This document shows, piece after piece, positions 1 through 4,540 of a stretch of DNA of 7,007 nucleotides. Numbering within the stretch: the first letter of the stretch is position 1; each line of letters starts with the position of its first letter. The stretch covers positions 1-7,007 of the forward strand of contig JADYYZ010000187.1 in the NCBI GenBank assembly GCA_020853405.1, read 5' to 3'. The translations under genes and the position numbers were made by a program. The notes under the pieces were generated by a model. That model made no database searches, had not been told where the DNA came from, and saw nothing but the letters and a program-made list of their open reading frames with translations. The stretch comes from Acetobacteraceae bacterium. GTDB lineage: Bacteria; Pseudomonadota; Alphaproteobacteria; Acetobacterales; Acetobacteraceae.

Positions 1-281
1 CCGTGGCCGGCCGCGCCGATGTCTCCGACGCCGAATGGGCGGTGTTCGCCGCCGACCTCACCAGGCTGTTCCCGGGCGGCTTCGCGATCGCCGACATCAG
101 CGGCCAGTGGCGGGGCGCCGATGGCCTGATCGTGCACGGACCGGCAAGGCGCATCAGCGTCGTCCTGACCGACCCGGACCGGCAGCGGGCCGGCCTCGCC
201 GAGGCGGCCGCGGCCTATCGCACCCGCTTCGCCCAGGACCGGGTGCTGCTGACCGAGGCCCCGGTCTGCGCCAGGTTCTGA
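1..281 (+). CDS. DUF3574-like protein, 3' part only (5' end outside the window)
   Basis: This is the C-terminal part of a reading frame that is open to the left edge (codon phase begins at base 3) and ends in TGA at 279-281. The visible ~92 residues resemble the DUF3574 family: a 'VSDAEWAVFAADL' segment near the start, an 'ISGQWRG..G' stretch in the middle, a beta-strand-like 'RRISVVLT', then 'YRTRFAQDRVLL' and a terminal 'VCARF'. Members I recall are short, often exported proteins of unknown function, and the family's N-terminal segment would lie upstream of the window. The GTG at base 3 is not a credible start, because conserved sequence appears to begin at the very edge. No membrane segment or catalytic motif is visible. 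The gene converges on the DUF2189 gene with 9 bases between stop codons. Family assignment is by motif memory only; no function is proposed. Confidence 0.7.
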   Translation, partial: VAGRADVSDAEWAVFAADLTRLFPGGFAIADISGQWRGADGLIVHGPARRISVVLTDPDRQRAGLAEAAAAYRTRFAQDRVLLTEAPVCARF

Positions 282-290
282 TCGGCGCCG

Positions 291-1070
291 CTAGGAAACC
301 AGGTCCTTGTAGGCATGCCAGGTGGCATGCCCGATCAGCGGCATCGCGATCACGAGGCCGAGGAAGAACGGCACCAGCGCGAGCCCGGTGAACAGCACGA
401 CCAGCCCCGCCCACAGCGCCATCGGCCGGGGATTTTCCATCACCGCCTGGATACTGACCGTGACCGCTTCGAGGCAGCTCACCTCGCGGTCGACCAGCAT
501 CGGGATCGACACCGCCGCGATCGCGAACGTCGCCGCCGCCAGCACGAAGCCGAAGCCGGTGCCGATCACCAGGAAGGCAAGCAGATCGTCCGACCGCAGC
601 ATCGCCAGCGGCAGGTCGGCGAGCGTCGGCGCGAAGTTGAGGCCGAAGAACAGCGCGAACAGCAGGCCGGCGACGCGCACCCAGACCAGGTGCAGCAGCA
701 GCAGGATGGCACCGACCAGCGACAGCTGCGTGCCGTTGCGGCGGAACCCCTGCACCGCGTCCGCCAGGGTCACCGGCTCGCCGGCGGCGTGGCGGCGGCT
801 CACTTCATAAAGCCCGGCCGCGGCCAGCGGCGCCAGCATGAAGAAGCCGGAGGTCGCAGGCAGGATCGCCCAGGCGATGCCGGTGTCGAACAGCAGCAGG
901 GCCAGCAGCCAGCCGAACAGCACCAGCACCGCGCCATAGGCGAACCCGATCGCCCGGTGCGCCATCAGGTCGCGCCAGCCCAGCGTCAGCCAGACCCACG
1001 GCCGGTCGGTGGCGACGTGGCGAATGCGCCACGGCCGCGCCAGCACCGCCGGGGAAGCCTCCTCCGCCAT
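291..1070 (-). CDS. DUF2189-family multi-pass inner-membrane protein, function unknown
   Basis: This is a complete 259-residue integral membrane protein. It starts at ATG (complement of 1068-1070), 8 bases after a strong AAGGAGG ribosome binding site at 1079-1085, and ends with TAG at 291-293. After a polar N-terminus (residues 1-35, with 'GWRDLMAH') there are about six hydrophobic segments near residues 40-62, 66-88, 115-145 (probably two), 163-190 and 215-246. The pattern matches the DUF2189 (COG5473) family: the 'GWRDL' motif, the 'GLYEVSRR..AGEPV' loop near 86-100, the 'SIPMLVDREV' motif near 188-197, 'NPRPM' near 213-217, and a C-terminal 'PLIGHATWHAYKDL'. The role of the family is unknown to me. 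The gene is transcribed divergently from ccoN and shares its 168-base upstream region, including an FNR/FixK-type box, so co-regulation with the oxidase is plausible but inferred. No heme or metal motif is evident. Confidence 0.88.
   Translation of the reverse strand: MAEEASPAVLARPWRIRHVATDRPWVWLTLGWRDLMAHRAIGFAYGAVLVLFGWLLALLLFDTGIAWAILPATSGFFMLAPLAAAGLYEVSRRHAAGEPVTLADAVQGFRRNGTQLSLVGAILLLLHLVWVRVAGLLFALFFGLNFAPTLADLPLAMLRSDDLLAFLVIGTGFGFVLAAATFAIAAVSIPMLVDREVSCLEAVTVSIQAVMENPRPMALWAGLVVLFTGLALVPFFLGLVIAMPLIGHATWHAYKDLVS
312..331. repeat. Hairpin: GGCATGCC repeated around a 4-base spacer
   Basis: GGCATGCC, itself a palindrome, occurs at 312-319 and again at 324-331 with AGGT between. The transcript of either strand could form an 8-bp stem. 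It lies inside the last codons of the DUF2189 gene (the 'GHATWHA' region) and 31 bases after the DUF3574 stop. Neither strand has a U-run after it, so it is not a standard intrinsic terminator, although it sits where the two convergent transcripts end. Confidence 0.4.
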
Positions 1071-1078
1071 GCGCGATT

Positions 1079-1085
1079 CCTCCTT
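1079..1085 (-). promoter_or_regulatory. Strong Shine-Dalgarno site (AAGGAGG) for the DUF2189 gene
   Basis: On the minus strand AAGGAGG lies 8 bases before the ATG at 1070, an ideal spacing that fixes the start codon. It is the best ribosome binding site in the window. The sites ahead of ccoO, ccoQ, ccoG and ccoI are weak and may rely on translational coupling. Its first three bases lie within the proximal copy of the CCCTGGCAAG direct repeat. Confidence 0.85.
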
Positions 1086-1107
1086 GCCAGGGGCCTGCTT
1101 GCCAGGG
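1083..1107 (-). repeat. Tandem 10-bp direct repeat in the DUF2189 leader
   Basis: CTTGCCAGGG (+ strand) occurs exactly twice, at 1083-1092 and 1098-1107, a 15-base period. In the direction of the DUF2189 transcript the unit reads CCCTGGCAAG, and the copy nearer the start overlaps the ribosome binding site by three bases. A role in transcription or translation control is conceivable but unproven; two 10-mers in a GC-rich leader could also be chance. Confidence 0.6.
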
Positions 1108-1132
1108 TCTGCCGGAACAGTGGAAATGCTAT

Positions 1133-1148
1133 CATGACAATTGCCATG
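1133..1148. promoter_or_regulatory. 16-bp near-perfect inverted repeat, candidate operator
   Basis: CATGACAATTGCCATG is symmetric in seven of its eight base pairs; only 1137/1144 breaks the symmetry. Its centre (1140.5) is 25 bases from the centre of the FNR/FixK box (1165.5), and 10 bases separate the two elements. It has no spacer between half-sites, which suits a dimeric regulator. I do not recognise it as the site of a particular family. It would overlap a promoter directed at the DUF2189 gene if that promoter is activated from the neighbouring box. Confidence 0.4.
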
Positions 1149-1158
1149 CGCGGCCTGC

Positions 1159-1172
1159 TTGATTCAGATCAA
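1159..1172. promoter_or_regulatory. FNR/FixK-type anaerobox (TTGATTCAGATCAA) upstream of ccoN
   Basis: TTGAT-TCAG-ATCAA matches the FNR/FixK/Anr consensus TTGAT-N4-ATCAA at every specified position. Its centre is about 73 bases upstream of the ccoN ATG. If the activator binds at the usual -41.5 position, transcription would begin near 1207 and leave a leader of about 32 bases, a reasonable fit. In alphaproteobacteria this type of box drives ccoNOQP under low oxygen through FnrL or FixK; that is family knowledge, and the regulator itself is not encoded in the window. The box is symmetric and could also act on the divergent gene, for which the same rule predicts a start near 1124 with a CATGAT -10-like hexamer (minus strand) at 1131-1136. 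Confidence 0.92.
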
Positions 1173-1210
1173 TGACGCTGCCCTGCCCGACGCCTTCTCC
1201 TGCTGCCACC

Positions 1211-1234
1211 ATGCCGCACCGCACAATGGAGTGA
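1211..1234 (+). other. Seven-codon leader ORF just upstream of ccoN (tentative)
   Basis: ATG at 1211 opens a short frame encoding MPHRTME that stops with TGA at 1232-1234, four bases before the ccoN ATG. Its last codons contain the GGAG used as the ccoN ribosome binding site. If transcription starts near 1207, as the anaerobox position predicts, this ATG would lie about four bases from the 5' end. It has no ribosome binding site of its own and may be chance. Confidence 0.2.
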
Positions 1235-1238
1235 CCGG

Positions 1239-2732
1239 ATGACCGTTGCCGCATCCGCCGACGCCGGCCCGAGGTCGGGCGGCGCCACCGGATCGAGGCG
1301 GGAGATCGCGTATGTCGACGCGCCGATCCGCGCCTTTGCGATCGCCACCATGTTCTGGGGGGTCGTCGGCTTCCTGATGGGCGTGGTGATCGCAAGCCAG
1401 CTGGCCTGGCCGCTTCTGAACCTCGATCTGGAATGGACGACGTTCGGGCGGCTCCGGCCGGTGCACACCAGCGCGGTGATCTTCGCGTTCGGCGGCAACG
1501 CGCTGATCGGCACCAGCCTTTATGTCGTGCAGCGCACCTGCCGGGCGCGGCTGTTCGGCGGCCAGGACATGGGCTGGTTCCTGTTCTGGGGCTACCAGTT
1601 CTTCATCGTGACGGCGGCACTCGGCTACGTGCTGGGGGTCACGCAAAGCAAGGAATACGCCGAGCCCGAGTGGTATTCCGACCTGTGGCTGACGGTGGTC
1701 TGGGTTTCCTACCTGGTCGCCTTCGGCGGCACCATCCTGAAGCGCGAGGAACCACACATCTACGTCGCGAACTGGTTCTATCTCGGCTTCATCCTGACCA
1801 TCGCGATGCTGCATCTGGGCAACAACGTGGCGCTGCCGGTGGGCGCGGGGATCGGCAAGTCGTATGGCGCCGCCTCGGGCGTGCAGGATGCGATGATCCA
1901 GTGGTGGTACGGCCACAACGCGGTCGGCTTCTTCCTGACCGCGGGGTTCCTGGGGATGATGTACTACTTCATCCCGAAGCAGGCGGACCGGCCGATCTAC
2001 TCCTACCGGCTGTCGATCGTGCATTTCTGGTCGCTGATCTTCCTCTATATCTGGGCCGGCCCGCACCACCTGCATTTCACCGCGCTGCCCGACTGGGCGC
2101 AGACGCTGGGGATGGTGTTCAGCGTGATGCTGTGGATGCCGTCGTGGGGCGGCATGATCAACGGCCTGATGACGCTGTCGGGGGCGTGGGAAAAGTTGCG
2201 CACCGACCCGGCGCTGCGCTTCTCGGTCACCGCCGTCGGCTTCTACGGCATGAGCACGTTCGAAGGCCCGGTGATGAGCATCAAGGCCGTCAACGCGCTG
2301 TCGCACTACACCGACTGGACGATCGGGCACGTGCATTCCGGCGCCATGGGCTGGGTCGGCTTCATCGTGTTCGGGGCGCTCTACTGGCTGGTGCCGGTGT
2401 TGTGGAACCGGCGCGCGATCTGGTCGGAACGGCTGATCGCCTGGCATTTCTGGGTCGCGACGCTTGGCATCGTGCTCTACATCACGGCGATGTGGGTGTC
2501 GGGCATCATGCAGGGCCTGATGTGGCGCGCCTTCGACCAGTTCGGCTTCCTGCAATACGCCTTCATCGAGACGGTCGCGGCGATGCACCCCTATTACGTG
2601 ATCCGCGCGATGGGCGGGCTGCTGTTCCTGACCGGCGCGCTGCTGATGGCCTACAACCTGTTCATGACGATCACCGCGGTCGAGACGGCGCGGCGGCCGC
2701 TGGCGGCCGCGGTGCCGGCCGCGGCCGAATAG
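1239..2732 (+). CDS. ccoN: Cytochrome c oxidase, cbb3-type, catalytic subunit I
   Basis: CcoN is the heme-copper catalytic subunit of the high-affinity cbb3 terminal oxidase in the inner membrane. It reduces O2 to water and couples this to proton translocation. The 497-residue product has about 12 membrane helices after a polar N-terminus of about 25 residues. Visible ligands are H76 (in 'RPVHTSAVIFAFGG') and H366 for low-spin heme b, H364 for heme b3 (in 'GHVHSGAMGW'), and H226 ('WWYGHNAVGFF'), H276 and H277 ('WAGPHHLHFT') for CuB. Y270, six residues before H276, is the helix VII tyrosine cross-linked to a CuB histidine in C-type oxidases. The 'KEYAEPEW' loop carries the family's conserved glutamates (E139, E142). 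The start at 1239 follows GGAG at 1228-1231 with a 7-base gap. The gene follows the anaerobox and is separated from ccoO by 10 bases. Roles of individual residues are by homology. Confidence 0.98.
   Translation: MTVAASADAGPRSGGATGSRREIAYVDAPIRAFAIATMFWGVVGFLMGVVIASQLAWPLLNLDLEWTTFGRLRPVHTSAVIFAFGGNALIGTSLYVVQRTCRARLFGGQDMGWFLFWGYQFFIVTAALGYVLGVTQSKEYAEPEWYSDLWLTVVWVSYLVAFGGTILKREEPHIYVANWFYLGFILTIAMLHLGNNVALPVGAGIGKSYGAASGVQDAMIQWWYGHNAVGFFLTAGFLGMMYYFIPKQADRPIYSYRLSIVHFWSLIFLYIWAGPHHLHFTALPDWAQTLGMVFSVMLWMPSWGGMINGLMTLSGAWEKLRTDPALRFSVTAVGFYGMSTFEGPVMSIKAVNALSHYTDWTIGHVHSGAMGWVGFIVFGALYWLVPVLWNRRAIWSERLIAWHFWVATLGIVLYITAMWVSGIMQGLMWRAFDQFGFLQYAFIETVAAMHPYYVIRAMGGLLFLTGALLMAYNLFMTITAVETARRPLAAAVPAAAE
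2703..2722 (+). repeat. GC-only 7-bp stem at the 3' end of ccoN
   Basis: GCGGCCG at 2703-2709 pairs with CGGCCGC at 2716-2722 around the 6-base loop CGGTGC. It ends 7 bases before the ccoN stop codon and 20 bases before the ccoO start. It encodes part of the Ala/Pro-rich C-terminal tail of CcoN, so it may simply reflect GC-rich alanine codons. A role in mRNA processing or in tuning ccoO translation is conceivable. Confidence 0.3.
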
Positions 2733-2742
2733 GGGGCGGGCC

Positions 2743-3471
2743 ATGAGCTGGGCGAAGCACAAGGCGATCGAGACCAACCTCGTCCTGCTGGCGGTGCTGA
2801 CACTGCTCACCGTCTCGATCGGCGGGCTGGTGCAGATCGTGCCGCTGTTCCTGGTCGAGACCACGATCGAGCGGGTCGAGGGCATCCGCCCCTACACGCC
2901 GCTGGAGCTGGTCGGGCGCGACATCTATGTGCGCGAGGGCTGCTACACCTGCCACAGCCAGCAGATCCGCCCGTTCCGCGACGAGCTCGAACGCTACGGC
3001 CACTACAGCCTGGCGGCCGAGAGCATGTACGACCACCCGTTCCAGTGGGGCTCGAAGCGCACCGGCCCCGACCTCGCCCGCGTCGGCGGCCGCTATTCCG
3101 ACGACTGGCACGCCGCCCACCTGCGCGACCCGCGCGCACTGGTACCGGAATCGGTGATGCCGCCCTACGCCTTCCTCGACCGGCGGATCGATGCCGACAG
3201 CATCGCCGCGCGCATGCGCACGCTGCGCGCGGTCGGCGTGCCCTATACCGACGCGATGATCGCCAACGCCCGCGCCGACCTTGCCGCGCAGGCCGACCCC
3301 GCCGCCGACGCCAGCGAGTTCAGCGGCCGCTACGCCCGCGCGCGGCAGGGCAATTTCGATGGCGATCCGCAGACGCTGACCGAGATGGACGCGCTGGTCG
3401 CCTATCTGCAGATGCTGGGCACGCTGGTACGTTTCACCGACGTCACCCCCGACCAGCTGCGCCAGCCCTGA
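2743..3471 (+). CDS. ccoO: Cytochrome c oxidase, cbb3-type, mono-heme subunit II
   Basis: CcoO is the membrane-anchored monoheme cytochrome c of the cbb3 oxidase. It passes electrons from CcoP to heme b of CcoN on the periplasmic side. The 242-residue product has one N-terminal membrane anchor (about residues 12-37) followed by a periplasmic domain. The heme c attachment motif is C67-Y-T-C70-H71, inside the strongly conserved 'REGCYTCHSQQIRPF'. The axial methionine is M139 in 'ESVMPPY'. The 'HPFQWGSKRTGPDLARVGG' stretch (about residues 97-115) is also typical. Length is normal for the family. The start lies 10 bases after the ccoN stop, behind a G-rich run at 2733-2740 that serves as ribosome binding site. 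Nothing is truncated or missing. Confidence 0.98.
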   Translation: MSWAKHKAIETNLVLLAVLTLLTVSIGGLVQIVPLFLVETTIERVEGIRPYTPLELVGRDIYVREGCYTCHSQQIRPFRDELERYGHYSLAAESMYDHPFQWGSKRTGPDLARVGGRYSDDWHAAHLRDPRALVPESVMPPYAFLDRRIDADSIAARMRTLRAVGVPYTDAMIANARADLAAQADPAADASEFSGRYARARQGNFDGDPQTLTEMDALVAYLQMLGTLVRFTDVTPDQLRQP

Positions 3472-3485
3472 GCCGGGGCCCCAGC

Positions 3486-3641
3486 ATGACCCTCCAGCAG
3501 CTGCACGAGGCGTTGGCGGTGCTCTTCGTGGTGTGGTTCTTCCTGCTGTTCGGCGGCATCCTGCTGTGGGTGCTGCGGCCGGGCACGCAGGCGCGCGCAC
3601 GCGAACATGCCGAGATCCCGTTCCGCAACGACCCGAACTGA
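3486..3641 (+). CDS. ccoQ: Cbb3-type oxidase small subunit CcoQ
   Basis: This 51-residue protein has a single membrane helix (about residues 10-30, rich in F, L, W and V), followed by a basic, polar tail with 'RARAREHAEIPF'. Its size, the Trp/Phe-rich helix and the position between ccoO and ccoP identify it as CcoQ/FixQ. That small subunit is not catalytic and is reported to stabilise the association of CcoP with the CcoNO core. The start ATG lies 14 bases after the ccoO stop; the only Shine-Dalgarno-like sequence is the GGGG at 3475-3478, so translation probably depends on coupling. The short acidic C-terminus ('FRNDPN') is ordinary for the family. Sequence alone would be weak evidence; gene order makes the call firm. 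Confidence 0.93.
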   Translation: MTLQQLHEALAVLFVVWFFLLFGGILLWVLRPGTQARAREHAEIPFRNDPN

Positions 3642-3653
3642 GGCGCCGTACCG

Positions 3654-4529
3654 ATGGCCGATCCCTCCGCACCGGCTTCCACGGATGTCGATGCCCTGAC
3701 CGGCAAGCCCACCACCGGCCACGAGTGGGACGGCATCCGCGAGCTGAACACGCCGCTGCCCAGCTGGTGGCTCTATACGTTCTACGCGACGATCCTGTTC
3801 GCGCTGGTCTGGGTGGTGCTCTATCCGTCGCTGCCCTATGTGCGCGGCATCACCGGCTGGACCGCGCGCGGCGCGATCGGCCAGGCGATCGAGGCGGAAC
3901 GCCAGCGCACCGAACCGATGCTGGCCCGCATCCGCGCCGCGACGCCCGCCGCGATCGCCGCCGACCCCGCGCTCCGCACCTTCGCGCTGGCCGGCGGGCG
4001 TGTCGCCTTCGCCAACAACTGCGCGCCCTGCCACGGTGCCGGCGGCCAGGGCGCGCCGGGCGGCTTCCCGAGCCTCGCCGACGACGACTGGCTGTTCGGC
4101 GGCGGTTTCGATGACATCGAGTTCACCATCCGCCACGGCGTGCGCAACGGCGAGGATGCCGACGCCCGCGGCGTGGCGATGCCGGCGTTCCTGTCGTCGG
4201 GCCTCTCGCAGGCCGAGATCGCCGACCTTGCCGCCTTCGTGCTGAAACTGTCCGCCAGCACCGCCGATGCCGCCGCCGCCCAGCGCGGCGCGCCGCTCTA
4301 CGAGGAGAACTGCGCCGTCTGCCACGGCGCCAACGGCGAGGGCAACCGCGAGATGGGGGCGCCGCGGCTCGATGACCGGATCTGGCTCTATGGCGGCGAC
4401 AAGGCCTCGATCATGCACACGATCGCCTTTTCGCGGGCAGGCGTGATGCCTGCCTTCGCCGGCCGGCTCGATGCCGCCACCATCAACATGCTGACCGTCT
4501 ACGTCCACGCGCTGGGCGGAGGCGAATAG
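3654..4529 (+). CDS. ccoP: Cytochrome c oxidase, cbb3-type, di-heme subunit III
   Basis: CcoP is the diheme cytochrome c subunit that accepts electrons from soluble or membrane-bound cytochrome c and hands them to CcoO. The 291-residue product has a cytoplasmic N-terminus with the FixP-type 'HEWDGIRELNTPLPSWW' motif (about residues 23-39), one membrane helix (about 37-58), and two periplasmic cytochrome c domains. Heme motifs are C123-A-P-C126-H127 and C220-A-V-C223-H224. The methionine ligands are M176 and M265, each in an 'MPAF' motif. Both domains also show the family's 'D(D/R).WL(F/Y)GG' loop. The start at 3654 is preceded by GAGG at 3640-3643, which overlaps the ccoQ stop codon. Length and domain order are normal. 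Confidence 0.98.
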   Translation: MADPSAPASTDVDALTGKPTTGHEWDGIRELNTPLPSWWLYTFYATILFALVWVVLYPSLPYVRGITGWTARGAIGQAIEAERQRTEPMLARIRAATPAAIAADPALRTFALAGGRVAFANNCAPCHGAGGQGAPGGFPSLADDDWLFGGGFDDIEFTIRHGVRNGEDADARGVAMPAFLSSGLSQAEIADLAAFVLKLSASTADAAAAQRGAPLYEENCAVCHGANGEGNREMGAPRLDDRIWLYGGDKASIMHTIAFSRAGVMPAFAGRLDAATINMLTVYVHALGGGE

Positions 4530-4540
4530 CCGCGAGCGCC

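Larger units (their letters stand above)
1071..1238. promoter_or_regulatory. Divergent intergenic regulatory region between the DUF2189 gene and ccoN
   Basis: This 168-base gap separates two start codons facing away from each other, so it must hold the promoters of both units. From left to right it contains the DUF2189 ribosome binding site embedded in a 10-bp direct repeat, a 16-bp near-palindrome at 1133-1148, the FNR/FixK-type box at 1159-1172, and the ccoN leader with GGAG at 1228-1231. No sigma70-type pair with good consensus is apparent towards ccoN, which is consistent with an activator-dependent promoter. The stretch from 1115 to 1172 is noticeably richer in A/T than its surroundings. 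Confidence 0.8.

Noticed and set aside
3..5. GTG at base 3 as the start of the first gene
   Set aside because: Conserved-looking sequence begins at once and the family's N-terminal part is missing, so the gene almost certainly starts left of the window.
282..290. Possible intrinsic terminator between the convergent genes
   Set aside because: The gap is 9 bases with a small CGGCGCCG palindrome, no loop and no U-run on either strand.
1164..2885. 573-codon open frame on the minus strand, antisense to ccoN
   Set aside because: It lies over an unambiguous ccoN gene. Its translation is a low-complexity run of R, H, P, Q and E typical of antisense frames in GC-rich DNA, with no recognisable domain.
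3475..3482. GGGGCCCC palindrome ahead of ccoQ
   Set aside because: Only 8 bp with no loop-forming spacer; it is best explained as GC-rich sequence that includes the weak ribosome site.
3045..3485. Long + strand frame inside ccoO that runs in phase into ccoQ
   Set aside because: The upstream part is an arginine/alanine-rich out-of-frame translation of ccoO. Only the segment from ATG 3486 matches CcoQ, so no fused or extended CcoQ is supported.
3402..4508. 368-codon open frame on the minus strand, antisense to ccoQ and ccoP
   Set aside because: It covers two confirmed genes and has no motif, membrane pattern or ribosome site of its own.
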